A stretch of 64,000 bases of DNA from Deltaproteobacteria bacterium. GTDB lineage: Bacteria; Desulfobacterota; Desulfarculia; Adiutricales; Adiutricaceae. Below the pieces are notes generated by a model. The model searched no databases, was not told where the DNA came from, and worked only from the letters and a program-made list of their open reading frames with translations. The translations under genes were made by a program, and so were the position numbers. Numbering within the stretch: position 1 is the first letter of the stretch; each line of letters opens with the position of its first letter. This document shows positions 1 to 11,320 of the stretch, piece after piece. The stretch is taken from the NCBI GenBank assembly GCA_031263485.1, contig JAISFS010000046.1, positions 22,662 through 86,661 on the forward strand, read 5' to 3'.

Positions 1-214
1 CAGGGTCGGACCACTCCGCGTTCAGCTCCGCCATGGTCTCCACCGGGTAGAGGTTGATGCACGACTCGCCAGGCATCCAGCCGAGCCACAGGTAATCGGG
101 CCGGGAGGACCTGTCCAGGATCGTCCGGACGGATCCGGGCAGGGTGAGCCTGCCCTTGTCATCCAGCGAGTGGTGGAAGGTGTTGGTGAAGTCTATGGCG
201 GCGCACTCGGCCAT
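1..214 (-). CDS. mraZ: Transcriptional regulator MraZ, N-terminal part (truncated by window start)
   Basis: Minus-strand reading gives MAECAAIDFTNTFHHSLDDKGRLTLPGSVRTILDRSSRPDYLWLGWMPGESCINLYPVETMAELNAEWSDP; the xHSLDDKGRLTLP motif is typical of MraZ. Not in the ORF track because it runs off the window. Confidence 0.85.
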   Translation of the reverse strand, partial: MAECAAIDFTNTFHHSLDDKGRLTLPGSVRTILDRSSRPDYLWLGWMPGESCINLYPVETMAELNAEWSDP

Positions 215-1506
215 CGCGGCCTTTCCCCCCGGATGGGCCGGGGGCGGATCCCCCGCTCCGGGCTCAAGGCGCCCTGTTTGGGGTTTGATTGGAAGAATAT
301 CCCACTCTGCCCCACCCTGTCAACTATTTTATGAGAGGCAACCCAAAAATTTGGTCGAGTTCACCACATAGAACCACGCGTTATATATTATCTATCATAT
401 GTGCCTAACGAAAAAATTCAATCCACCAGATGTTGACAGCGAAATTCCCGGGCATATTCCTGCCCTTGACCGCAGTCGCAAGAGTCAGCGGACGTGACAA
501 TAGCTTTCGTCCTTATGCTGAACGTCCGCCTATCGGCAGGCAGCGGCAGCGAAGTCGCGCGCCACGACGGGCAATGGCTCGCATGAAATTCCGCGCGGAA
601 TCGGCACGTCCGGCCGCGTCAGTGCGTCAGCGCATGCGCTATACGGCGCCACGCCAGCACGGCAACGAGCGAGGCGCCCGAGGCGGCAGGCATTGCCTTT
701 GAAGCGTCAACCGCGGCTCCCCGCCCGCCTCGTTTCGGAAACGGGCGGCAAGCGGATTGTTTCGCCGAAGGGATATGCTGTCTGACAACATCCCGTCAAG
801 TTGTGCGATGCGATTCGCGTGCCGCGACGTTTGCCGCAACGTCGCGTAAAGCGGGCCCGTGATACTTCCGCCCGCGAAAACCCTTTAGCCGCTTGCGAGG
901 CAAAGGTAAGGCGCCGCGACGGCTGAAACCGGCTCTTAGGACGGGCCTCGGCGAACGGACACCGAGACCGCGCCCCTGACCCGGACTCTCGCGGGTGACG
1001 GGCTCCGGTGGGGGCAGACGGGACGGCATGGCTTCCGAAGGTTCCGGCCGCGCTGCAGGTCGCACGAAATCCCGCCAAGCCGACTGGCGGCGACCGGCCG
1101 GACGAAATGGCCCCCGGGTGGGTCCAGGTGGGAGGCGCCCGTGCGGGGAGGGATGTCGGCCCTCAAAAGGATCCAGTCGGTCTCGGCGGGGTCCCCCGGC
1201 AGATACCGGGGCCTGAGCGGCGCCGCGCCCTGAGGGGCTCGGACCATAAGGATGCGCAGTCTGGTACGCCCCGAAGCGCTTCGGAGCGGCGGGACGGGCC
1301 TTGACGCGAGGCGGCTTATGAGCCGAAGTCCTAATCCTTTTAGGAGGTAGCCGTTAAGGAACGGCGCCTTAAGGAAGAATGGGGAAAGGAGGATTTCGAC
1401 GACGAGTGGTACCGTAAGGTTCGGTGCCATACGGAAGATGCCGTAAGGACGGTTGCCGAAAGGAGGATTTCAGCGGTGGTAAGGCGCCGTAAGGGAGGAG
1501 GGTTTC

Positions 1507-1791
1507 GGAAAGGAGGGTTTCGGCGGGAGGTGCCGTAAAGGAAGGTACTATAAGGAGGGATGCGGAAAGGAGGGTTTCGGCGGGAGGTGCCGTAAAGGAA
1601 GGTACTATAAGGAAGGTTGCGGAAAGGAGGGGGTCGGCGGGAGGTGCCGTAAAGGAAGGTACTATAAGGAAGGTTGCGGAAAGGAGGTTTTCGGCGGGAG
1701 GTGCCGTAAAGGAAGGTACTATAAGGAAGGATGCGGAAAGGAGGTTTTCGGCGGGAGGTGCCGTAAAGGAAGGTACTATAAGGAAGGTTGC
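1507..1791. repeat. 57-bp tandem repeat, 5 near-identical units plus degenerate upstream copies
   Basis: The motif ggaaaggagg..tcggcgggaggtgccgtaaaggaaggtactataaggaagg recurs at 1507, 1564, 1621, 1678, 1735 and 1792 (partial). Confidence 0.95.
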
Positions 1792-2713
1792 GGAAAGCCG
1801 GGTTTCGGTGGCGGAGGATGCCGCAGGAGACGTCACCGCAGGGCCGGCGGAAATCTAACGAATTATGGCCAGGACTATGGCCTGAGACGAAAGGAGCCCC
1901 GACCGTCTATGGCTCCGGCCGCATGTGGGGGATCGGAAAATGTACCAGGCAACTTAAGCTATGCGTGAACGGTTTTTGTGGGATTTCGGCGGGAAAGCGC
2001 AAGATTTGCCGTTCCTGGTCCTGATGGCCGGCCAACCCGCCATGCGGAAACGTCAGTCAGCCGGACGCAGATTCCGGGACTCCGCAACCTTTCGGACTGC
2101 GAGCCGGACCGAAACCCGTCCGCTATCCGCGGCAGTGATGCCTGTGACAGATGGTGACGGCAGGCGGCGCAACGGAAGCGAACCGAGACCGTGACCGAAA
2201 AGGACGCGAGGAGGATGTCTGGAGGACGCGCGGGGGAAAGATTTCCGGAGCACGGACAGGGCCGCGCGTACCGTCAGGCCGGAAATGGACGGCCATAAGC
2301 CCTTCCGCCGGATCCCGCCAATCCCCCGCTAGGCGATCATCCGCAATCGTCGGTCAGACAAGCGCCGCCGTCCTCGGATCAACGGATTTCCATTCGCATT
2401 GAATCCCCCGCCGGCGGAATCGGGATACGGATGTCGGGGCCCTGATCGTGATATCTTTCCGGGAATCCGGCTGTTACGGCAGAACTGGTGAAATTTCCGG
2501 CATGAAAATTTCGGTGGGGCATGCGGCATGCGGCACGCCGCGATCCTGACGCGCCCTGAAAATTCCCGTGAAACCGTCACGCGCCGCGCGCTTCGAATCC
2601 GTCCATCGTACGGTTCATGGCACCGGTGCTCCATGAGGCCGGTTCTAGCGTGGCGTTACCATGGACCTTGCAGTTCATCGGACAGGCCGACTAATTCCGG
2701 CAACCCTAGCCTT

Positions 2714-3105
2714 TCCGCATCGGCGTGCCATGTCTTCGGCATCGGCGCGCCTTGCCTTGCGGCATCGTCCCGCCTGGCCGTATCGGCGTCGGCGCACCTT
2801 GCCTTGCGGCATCGTCCCGCCTGGCCGTATCAGCGTCGGCGCGCCTTGTCTTGCGGCATCGTCCCGCCTGGCCGTATCGGCATCGGCGCGCCTTGCCTTG
2901 CGGCATCGTCCTGCCTGGCCGTATCGGCGTCGGCGCACCTTGCCTTGCGGCATCGTCCCGCCTGGCCTTATCAACGTCGGCGCGCTTTGCCTTGCGGCAT
3001 CGTCCCGCCTGGCCTTATCAACGTCGGCGGGCCTTGTCTTGCGGCATCGTCCCGCCTGGCCGTATCGGCGTCGGCGGGCCTTGTCTTGCGGCATCGGCGA
3101 GCCTG
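2714..3105. repeat. 47-bp tandem repeat (about 8 units)
   Basis: ggcatcgtcccgcctggccgtatcggcgtcggcgcgccttgccttgc recurs at 2761, 2808, 2855, 2902, 2949, 2996, 3043 and 3090, with a degenerate copy at 2714. The period is not a multiple of 3. Confidence 0.95.
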
Positions 3106-3156
3106 CACGTTGGCGCCGCCCGGGCCGGGGCTTACCGACTGAGCGGCGCCTTGCCG

Positions 3157-3918
3157 TCAAGACAAAGGCGGACGCGGCGACCCGGAGACCCTGCCGCCGA
3201 CTAACTCTGCCGCCAGGCTCAGTGCCTCGTCCTCCATCCTGGCCACGTCCTCCATCCTCTCCAGGAGACCGGGCTCGGCGTCCAAGAGCGCCGCCAGCTC
3301 GCCGAGGACCCGCCGCTCGAAGCGCCCTAAGGCCCCTTCACGGCGCGCTAGCCGCACGAGCTCGAGGAGCACGGCCCTGCCGGACTCGCGGGAGAACTTC
3401 CAGTGCCCGGCATCCGCGGCCGGGGAGAAGCTGCCCCTGCGGTACTTCCGGCACTCGAGCCCTTCCCCGCCGGAGACCACGAGGCCAACCGCGTTCCCGA
3501 GAATTTCCTCCCTGGCCGAGACGGATTTCGCTTCCTTCGAAGGATCGCGGTCCGGTTCCCCCCAGGCGGAGGACGCGCCGCTCGAGGAACTCAGGTACCT
3601 CAACACCGACACGCAGATGCTGTCCGCCTCCAGGAGCTTCAAGCCGGGATCTCCCCCGCGCCGCGCGAGGTTTTCGAGGACACGCGGGTCCTCGATGAAC
3701 GGCGAGGCGCCTTCAGGGACACCCTCGGAAAGGTCGCAGGTGATTTTCACGTAGAGGAAAAGCCTGTCCAGCTCCCACTTGCTCACTCGCCACTGGGCGC
3801 CGTCAGGGCAGGTGTAGACGGGGATCTCCCCTTTCCTGCTCTCGGAGACGGCCAGCGTGAAAGCAAGGGCGAAAAAGGCGAGGCGGTCATCCTTGCCCGT
3901 AAGGTACTCCAAAAGCAT
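3157..3918 (-). CDS. Hypothetical protein (MLLEYLTGKDDRLAFFALAFTLAVSESRKGEIPVYTC...)
   Basis: Downstream part of the minus ORF 3157..4053. Internal ATG at 3918 is the likely start; the 45 residues before it look non-coding. Confidence 0.6.
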   Translation of the reverse strand: MLLEYLTGKDDRLAFFALAFTLAVSESRKGEIPVYTCPDGAQWRVSKWELDRLFLYVKITCDLSEGVPEGASPFIEDPRVLENLARRGGDPGLKLLEADSICVSVLRYLSSSSGASSAWGEPDRDPSKEAKSVSAREEILGNAVGLVVSGGEGLECRKYRRGSFSPAADAGHWKFSRESGRAVLLELVRLARREGALGRFERRVLGELAALLDAEPGLLERMEDVARMEDEALSLAAELVGGRVSGSPRPPLS

Positions 3919-4085
3919 GATTGTTCCCAGCGCGGACAGACGCCGCAGGTCAGCCGTTGCCCGGCAACGGGGCGCGGCCGAAGGGGCCGAGCCGGTTCGC
4001 CGCGGCGGCAGGGTACCGAGGCCCGAATCCGGCGTATGCCGGCCGCGCCTCATGCCGCGACGCGGTCCTTTGCCGCGCCGGCGGC

Positions 4086-7000
4086 CTAAAACTCCCGCGT
4101 CGCGCCGTTCCCGGGGCCGTCGGCGCCTCCCCGGACGCGCGGAGCGGCAATGACGGCGTGAAGGCCGCCGGACTCGGTTCCCGGCGCCTCCGCCCCGACC
4201 GAGGCGGCGTCCTTTCCCGCGTCAGGCATCCGGACGGGGCACTCCCGCGCCGACTCGGCGTTCGAGCGGGCGACGCTCATGAGTAGCTTGATGCGGTTCA
4301 GCTGGTTCACCTCGCTCGCGCCGGGGTCGTAGTCCACCGCGGCGATGTTGGCGCCTCGGTAGCGGCGCTTGAGTTCCTTGACCACCCCCTTGCCCGTCAC
4401 GTGGTTGGGGAGACAGCCGAAGGGCTGGAGGCAGAGGATGTTCCCGATGCCCTTCTCGAGCATGAGCGCCATGTCGGCCGCGAGGTACCAGCCTTCCCCC
4501 GACTGGTTGCCCAGGCTCACCAGCCGCTCGCCGGCCTCTTTCAGCTCCGAGAAACGGTTCAGGTGCCCGAAGCGCGGATGCCTGACGAGCGCATCCCGCA
4601 TGGGGGCACGGTACCTCTCCATGACGCGGATGAACCAGAGCCCCAGCCATTTGCGGATGCGCCCACCTCCCATGGCATCCGCGCGGAAGACGTCGTCGTG
4701 AAAGCAGTAAAGGAAGAAGTCCGCCAGTTCCGGAAGCACCGCCTGCCCCCCCTCGGACTCCAGGATCGCCACTGCCTGGTTGTTGGCCTCTGGATGGAAG
4801 TTTATGAGGATCTCGCCCACGACCCCCACCCGGGGCCTGTCCGGCGGCAAGAGGTTCAGCGACGCGAACGCGTCCGCCATCGAGGCAATCATGCCCGGGA
4901 AGGCCGCCTTGTCGCCCGCGCGCACCGCGCCGGCGCAGCGCCCGACCCAGCTCTCGCAGAGGCCCTCGGCATCGCCCGCCGTCCTCTCGTAAGGCCTGCT
5001 GGCCAGGACCAGCCGCTGGAGCATGTCCCCGAACAGCAACCCGAGCACCGCGCGCCCGTAAGCGGCGCGATCCAGCTTGAGGCCCTTCTCCGTGGCCGCC
5101 CCGGACAGTCCGAGGGGCCAGACCGGCACCTGGGGCATGCCGGACTCGTTCAGGGCCCTTCGCAAGAGCGCCACGTAGTTGGAGGCGCGACAGCCTCCCC
5201 CCGTCTGGCTCATGAGCACGGCGGTGCTCGCCAGATCGTGCCGGCCGCTCTTGAGCTCGTTCAGGATCTGCCCGATCGATACCAGCGCCGGGTAGCAGGC
5301 GTCGTTGTTCACGAACTTCAGCCCCTCCTCCACCGCCCCGCGGCCAAGGTGGGGCAGGATCTCGAGCCTTAACCCCATGGGCTCCAGGGCGGGCCCGACG
5401 AAGCGCCAGTGCATGGGTGACATCTGCGGGCACAGGAGCGTGTACTCGGGGGCCTTCTTGGCGAGGAGCCTCGGAGGGCTGAAGACGTATGGCGCGGCCG
5501 CGGCGTTGCGGGCGCTCCTGCGGCCGCGGTCACGCATGGCGGCAAGGAGCGATCTCACCCTGATCCGCGCGGCGCCGAGGTTCGCGCCCTCGTCGATCTT
5601 GAGGAGCGTGTAAACCTTGCCGGCGCCCTTGATGATCTCGGAGACCTGGTCGGTCGTCACGGCGTCCAGCCCGCAGCCGAAGGAGTTGAGCTGCACCAGC
5701 TCGAGCTCCTCGTGCGCGGCGGCGACCGCGGCCGCGCGGTAGAGCCGGGAGTGCGGAATCCACTGGTCGCGCACCCTCAGTGCCAAGGACGGCGGGGCAA
5801 GGTGATCGACCGAGTCGGCGGGGAGCACGCCCAGGCCGTTGGCCGTGATCAGATCGGGGATGCCGTGGTGGATGCCCGGATCCAGGTGGTAGGGGTGCCC
5901 GGCCAGCACTATCGCCCGCCGCCCGGTACCCTTGAGGCGCGCGAGCGCCCTTTCGCCGGCCTTGCGCACGTCGGCGCGGTACAGCCGCTGCGCCTCGTAG
6001 CCGGCCTTGAGGGCCTGGCGGATCTCGGAAGTCCCGAGGCGCAGGAACCCGAGCTCGTGCTTGAGCCTGGCCGCAAGCCTCCGCGGCGACGAGCCGAGAT
6101 CGAGGAATGGCGACACGAGCCTCACCCCCGAGTCGCCGATGGCGTCCATGTTGAGCCGCACGAGCTCCGGATAGGTGCCCACCAGCGGGCAGTTGTAGCG
6201 GTCCTCAGTGCGGTAGGGCGCGGGGAGCTCCAGCGGGGTGCAGGGGAAGAACACGAAATCCGGCCGTTCGGCCAGAAGCGCCATGACGTGCCCGTGGACC
6301 ATCTTGGCGGGGTAGCACACGGTCTGGCTGGGGATGGTCTCCAGCGCCGAGTTGAAGAGCTCCTTGGAGCTGGGCGGCGAGAGTTCCACCCGGATTCCCA
6401 GGGACCTGAAGAAGGCGTGCCAGAACGGATAAGTCTCGTACATGCCCAGCGCCCGAGGGATGCCCACCCTCGCCCGGCTGTCGGAAAGGGGTCCGGGCTG
6501 ACGGACGCCCATGAGGCAGTTGAGGTTCCAGCTGAAGAGGTTGGGCGGGGCCTCGGAGCCGTCCGCTCGCTCCTCCAGCGATCCCAGCGCGGGGAGCCTG
6601 GCTAGCGTTTCCGAGATGCTCCCCAGCCCGGCCCTGCTTGCCAGGGCGTCTATCCTGTCCGCGGCGTGGCTTTTGGAGGCGGCGCCCCGCTCGCAGCGGT
6701 TCCCGGAGACGAAGAGCCGCCCGTCCGAGAAGCGGTTCACGGTCAGGAGGCACCTGTTCTCGCACTTGCGGCAACGGGTGTTGGAGCTCTTCACCGAAAA
6801 GCCCGCGAGCTCCTCCCGCCCGATTATCCCGGAAAGCCCCGCCATGCGGGGGTCGGCGCCCGGAGGTCCGCCGCCGGTCCTGCCCGCCGCGCCCCGTGCC
6901 GCGTCCCGGCCCGCGTCACCGTCCGCCAGGCGGTCCCGCCACTCCTCGGCGGCAAGGAGCGCGGCGCCGAAGGCTCCCATGAGCCCGGCTATGTCCGGCC

Positions 7001-8687
7001 GGACGACGTCCCGGCCTATCGAGAGCTCGAAGGAACGGAGCACCGCGTCGTTGAAGAAGGTGCCGCCCTGGACCACAATCCTCTCGCCCAGCTCCTCGGC
7101 CCTCGCGATGCGGATGACCTTGTAGAGCGCGTTGCGGACGACCGAATAGGAGAGGCCCGCGGAGATGTCGCCCACGGGCGCGCCTTCCTTCTGCGCCTGC
7201 TTCACCTTGGAGTTCATGAAGACGGTGCAGCGGCTCCCCAGATCCGCCGGTTTGGAAGCCAGGAGCGCCGCCTGGGCGAACCCCGCCGCGTCCAGGCTCA
7301 GGGTCGAGGCGAAGGTTTCCAGGAACGACCCGCAGCCCGACGAGCAGGCCTCGTTCAGCATGAGCCGCTCGATGATGCCGTTGCGGACGGAGAGGCACTT
7401 GATGTCCTGTCCGCCGATGTCGACGATGAACGAGACGTCCGGCACGAAGCGGGCCGCGGCCTTGTAATGGGCTACCGTCTCCACCTCGCCCAGATCGAAT
7501 CCCAGCGCTGCCTGGATCAGCGCTTCCCCGTAGCCGGTCACCCCCGAGCGGGCAACCCTGACGTCCGCCGGCGCGGCCGCGTAGAAGCCGGAGAGCGCCC
7601 CCATTGCGGATTTCAGCGGGTTCCCGTGGTTATGGCCGTAAAACGAGTGAAGGAGCCTCGCCTCGGAGTCCAGGGCCACCAGCTTGGTGGTGGTGCTCCC
7701 GGCGTCCAGGCCCAGGAACACCAGCCCGTCCTCGGGCCAGCCGGCGCGCGGGAGCCTGGCCCGTGAGTGGCGTTCCTGAAAGTCCTTGAGATCGTCCAGG
7801 CTGGTGAAGAGCGGCGGGAGCGGGCTTATCTCGGGGGGGAGGGACCGGGATTTCAGGTCCCGCGCCCGGCAGGCCAGATCGCTCAGCCTGTATGTCTCGC
7901 CGCCTGCGGAGACCAGCGCCGCGCCCATGGCCACGAAGAGCTGGGCGCAGGGGGGGCAGACGGCCTCCCCGGGCAACAGCTTCAAGGTCTCCACGAACCT
8001 CCGGCGGAGCTCGCTCAGGAAGAACAGCGGCCCCCCCAGGAAGGCCACCCGCCCGGAGATGCGCCGGCCGCAGGCCAGGCCCCCTACGGTCTGGTCAACC
8101 ACCGACTGGAAGATGGACGCCGCTATGTCTTCCCTGGCCGCCCCCTCGTTCAGAAGCGGAAGGATGTCGGCCTTTGCGAAGACCCCGCAACGCGCGGCGA
8201 TGGGGTGGATTGTCCTGTGGGACTTCGCGAGCTCGTTCAGGCCGGCAGGGTCCGTGGACAGGAAAGTGGCCATCTGGTCGATGAAGGCCCCGGTGCCGCC
8301 TGCGCAGGTCTCGTTCATCCGCTGGTCGATACCCGCGTCGAAGAAGGTGAGCTTCGCGTCCTCGCCGCCCAGCTCGACCGCCACGTTGGTGCGCGGCAGA
8401 AAACGTCTGATGGCCTCGGCCCCCGCGACCACCTCCTGCACGAAGCCAAGGCCCAGCAGCTCAGCGGTGCGGATGCCTCCCGAGCCCGCCACCGCCAGCG
8501 TGGCCTCGCGCTCCGGGAAACGTTCCGCCGCGCTGATGACCGCGTCCGCTACCGTCTTCCGCACGTCGGAGAAATGCCGCTCGTAGCTCTGGAAAAGAAG
8601 CCCGTCGGCGCCGTCCAGGACGGCTATCTTGACGGTGGTGGAGCCGATGTCCAGCCCCACCCTCAATATGTCAGCAGTCTGGGTCAT
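4086..8687 (-). CDS. CoA-substrate-specific enzyme activase, giant BadF/BadG/BcrA/BcrD ATPase protein (2-hydroxyacyl-CoA dehydratase activator type) with tandem ATPase domains and DUF2229-like region
   Basis: VGLDIGSTTVKIAVLDG and a second LGLDAGSTTTKLVALD; NETCAGGTGAF and NEACSSGCGSF signatures; 1533 aa. Confidence 0.93.
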   Translation of the reverse strand: MTQTADILRVGLDIGSTTVKIAVLDGADGLLFQSYERHFSDVRKTVADAVISAAERFPEREATLAVAGSGGIRTAELLGLGFVQEVVAGAEAIRRFLPRTNVAVELGGEDAKLTFFDAGIDQRMNETCAGGTGAFIDQMATFLSTDPAGLNELAKSHRTIHPIAARCGVFAKADILPLLNEGAAREDIAASIFQSVVDQTVGGLACGRRISGRVAFLGGPLFFLSELRRRFVETLKLLPGEAVCPPCAQLFVAMGAALVSAGGETYRLSDLACRARDLKSRSLPPEISPLPPLFTSLDDLKDFQERHSRARLPRAGWPEDGLVFLGLDAGSTTTKLVALDSEARLLHSFYGHNHGNPLKSAMGALSGFYAAAPADVRVARSGVTGYGEALIQAALGFDLGEVETVAHYKAAARFVPDVSFIVDIGGQDIKCLSVRNGIIERLMLNEACSSGCGSFLETFASTLSLDAAGFAQAALLASKPADLGSRCTVFMNSKVKQAQKEGAPVGDISAGLSYSVVRNALYKVIRIARAEELGERIVVQGGTFFNDAVLRSFELSIGRDVVRPDIAGLMGAFGAALLAAEEWRDRLADGDAGRDAARGAAGRTGGGPPGADPRMAGLSGIIGREELAGFSVKSSNTRCRKCENRCLLTVNRFSDGRLFVSGNRCERGAASKSHAADRIDALASRAGLGSISETLARLPALGSLEERADGSEAPPNLFSWNLNCLMGVRQPGPLSDSRARVGIPRALGMYETYPFWHAFFRSLGIRVELSPPSSKELFNSALETIPSQTVCYPAKMVHGHVMALLAERPDFVFFPCTPLELPAPYRTEDRYNCPLVGTYPELVRLNMDAIGDSGVRLVSPFLDLGSSPRRLAARLKHELGFLRLGTSEIRQALKAGYEAQRLYRADVRKAGERALARLKGTGRRAIVLAGHPYHLDPGIHHGIPDLITANGLGVLPADSVDHLAPPSLALRVRDQWIPHSRLYRAAAVAAAHEELELVQLNSFGCGLDAVTTDQVSEIIKGAGKVYTLLKIDEGANLGAARIRVRSLLAAMRDRGRRSARNAAAAPYVFSPPRLLAKKAPEYTLLCPQMSPMHWRFVGPALEPMGLRLEILPHLGRGAVEEGLKFVNNDACYPALVSIGQILNELKSGRHDLASTAVLMSQTGGGCRASNYVALLRRALNESGMPQVPVWPLGLSGAATEKGLKLDRAAYGRAVLGLLFGDMLQRLVLASRPYERTAGDAEGLCESWVGRCAGAVRAGDKAAFPGMIASMADAFASLNLLPPDRPRVGVVGEILINFHPEANNQAVAILESEGGQAVLPELADFFLYCFHDDVFRADAMGGGRIRKWLGLWFIRVMERYRAPMRDALVRHPRFGHLNRFSELKEAGERLVSLGNQSGEGWYLAADMALMLEKGIGNILCLQPFGCLPNHVTGKGVVKELKRRYRGANIAAVDYDPGASEVNQLNRIKLLMSVARSNAESARECPVRMPDAGKDAASVGAEAPGTESGGLHAVIAAPRVRGGADGPGNGATREF

Positions 8688-10596
8688 GATCGGCAGAAAA
8701 GCTCCTGAGGGCGCCGTACAGGGCGCGGGGGACCGGCCGACGGCAGGGTCCCCCTCCCGGCAACGGGGCGACCGCCGTCAAGCCCATGCCGACGCCGGCC
8801 CCGGGCACTCACGGTCGTCGAGCCGGAAGCGCCGGCAAAAAGCGCCGGACCGGCCAGGACCAGCCTTAAGGGGCGGGCCGACGCCGCCAAAGACGGCGCC
8901 CGAAGGGAAGGCGAAGCCCCGCCTGGAAGCCCCGCAGGCCGTGATCCCTGCCCCGAAGGACATAATGGGGCCGATTCGGAACACTGCGGCCCGGAGGCCG
9001 CGTCCGGAACGGCGACGGCTGCCGCGGCGGTTCCCGCCGAGGCCGGCGGCACCCGCCGGGACCGGGCGGGCGAGCGGGCATGGCCCGCCGCAAGCCTCAC
9101 GCATAGCCTTAAGGCAAGGCGGCGGTATCGTGGAGCCGCTACGCGTGAAGTTTCGATTATACCACATGCCGACCGTCATGTTCGCCGGAAGGGACGGAGC
9201 GGCGGAGCGTGATCATGGTCGCGCGGATCCGTGAAACGCCGACGCCAGTGGGCATCAGCGAAAGCGTCCGCCGAAAACGGTTCGTTCCGCGGAGCCGGCT
9301 CGGATTCGTCCCCAGTCGCATCTGCCCGCTTGACCTGACGGACGCCTCCTGCCTGCGCACGATGGCCGGAGCCCCCCGGACAATACTGACCGCTCGTTCA
9401 CGATCGATATTCCTTCCGCATGGGGGCATAGCCGGGCTGAACCCCGGAAACCGCCTGGGGGTTCACATGCCTCATTCATCCATGCGGGTCGGGAAGATAA
9501 GCTCCAACCAGTCGAACGCCTGATCAATGCCCGAAAAATTCGACGCAATCCGCCGCCGTTGTCGGGTGTTCGCGGCCTCTCAATCCCCTTCGCGGCTCCT
9601 TGCGATGAAGAACTCGGCAGGACTTGGCGTGACGTTCATCTCGCCGGAACCAGCCAGACGGTCAGTTATCGAGGACGTCCTGTCCAGATGAGTCCAAACC
9701 GCTGAAGCCGGTTTTAAACCCTTCTAAATCCGAGATGGTTCATTTGGCGATTGTAACCTTAAGAAGCGGTGTAGTCGACAGGACGGCCACCATGAGCGGC
9801 TTCATGCCATAAACCGGATTATTTTCCTCACCAATGCCGTGGGACTCCGGCAATAGCTGGATCTTCGGTCGATCCGGCATATGTTGTGGAAAAGAGTGAA
9901 CTTGCGCCCATCCGGAAACAGGGAGCCGTCCCCCGGATTTCCGCTCTAGCGTCTTTGCCGTGTCCCCGATCTTCGCGAATAGCCTGGACACCGACCCGGA
10001 ATAATTTCAACGCATCCTGTCGGACAGACCTGATCGTATTGTGTGTTCGTATAAGCCTAAATCCGGATAATCCTGCACCATAAACATCGCCGGAGGATAG
10101 ACAATCGGTGATTCCGTTAAATTCCAGACAATTCGGGGATAATAGTCACCTTACACTCTGACTTATGATGAAAAAATTCGTCATCATCCTATGAGAGAAT
10201 GACTTAGGCATGGAATTAATGCAGGATTGATCAAAAATCCATGAAGAACAGCTCGAAACATTAATATTCAAATTGATCCACAAGGTTCGTTACAGTTTTC
10301 TTTGCCAACATTCATCGCATGGATCACAAACCCAAGACGTTGTCCATTTTGATGTCTTTGGATATATTTGAAGACGTGAAATGTTTGATTATGATTCTCC
10401 AAGATACATCATTACGAAATACCGATGCCATACGCCAAGATGATTCACAGGTCCCGTCTTCAAATGCCTCAGATCCATCGTTGCCTATGATTTATCTATT
10501 GGTGCAATGTTGAAAAAGTTCCATTCTGTAGATGGCAACCGCCGGGATGGCAGACAATGGATTCCAGGTTTCAATTCGATTCTGATCAGGATTATC

Positions 10597-10639
10597 CGTC
10601 ATGAATTCACATTTATTATTCGTCATGAATTCACATTTA
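10597..10639. repeat. 24-bp direct tandem duplication cgtcatgaattcacatttattatt
   Basis: cgtcatgaattcacattta starts at 10597 and again at 10621. Confidence 0.9.
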
Positions 10640-10849
10640 AATGCTTCAGACACAAATCTTGAACGTCACTCATTAGAGGATTCGACAGTCCATTCGAGGT
10701 TAAACGTTGCACGATATGGGACATGAAAGACGGAACCGTAATAAGTCGGAACGGGAATCCGGGGCAGGCAACGCCCGATGATCACTTGCCTCAGGGAGGC
10801 TGATGGCAAGACGTACCTGTTATAGGGACATGACAGCCCATCTGTACTG

Positions 10850-11320
10850 ATTGGAGCTCCGCCGCCCCGCCCGATTCTTCATCATGAATCCCTCGCCGGC
10901 TTATTACGGTGGCGTCATGAATATTTCTCTGACCGACTTCGATATACTGGAGGTCTGTGAAAAAGGCCCTTCCGAGCCTGAATAGAATGGCAAAAGCGCA
11001 CGTCTATCAATCAGGCCGAACTTCATGCCGGATTTGACGAAATACCGTCTCTGCGCCGATACGGATGCGTCAGGGGGATCCCTTGAATGAAAAGGCGCAT
11101 TGTCTCCGTGAAGTCCTCTTCAAACTTTTTACACATGCCTCATACTTGACATCAATGACATGGATACTGAACGGCGTAACATCAAAACCGTTACGCGGAA
11201 GATAACGGGTCCCTATAGAACCCCATGGTCAAAACGTCGTCGGTCCCGATCTCACGCAACAGCGATCCCGTATCGGCCTGGCTGACGTGAGCCAGGAATC
11301 CGTCGCTTTCAATCAAAACA
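10850..11320 (-). pseudogene. Possible frameshifted remnant of a gene immediately downstream of the TonB receptor
   Basis: Minus-strand reading gives protein-like segments in shifting frames: LIESDGFLAHVSQADTGSLLREIGTDDVLTMGFYRDPLS; RYLPRNGFDVTPFSIHVIDVKYEACVKSLKRTS; KFEEDFTETMRLFIQGIPLTHPYRR; YFVKSGMKFGLIDRRALLPFYSGSEGPF. Family not identified. Confidence 0.35.

Noticed and set aside
2528-3698. Repetitive ORFs (204, 345, 159, 161 aa) over the 47-bp array
   Set aside because: Stop-free 47-bp repeat generates ORFs in several frames on both strands; no RBS or non-repeat domain supports coding.
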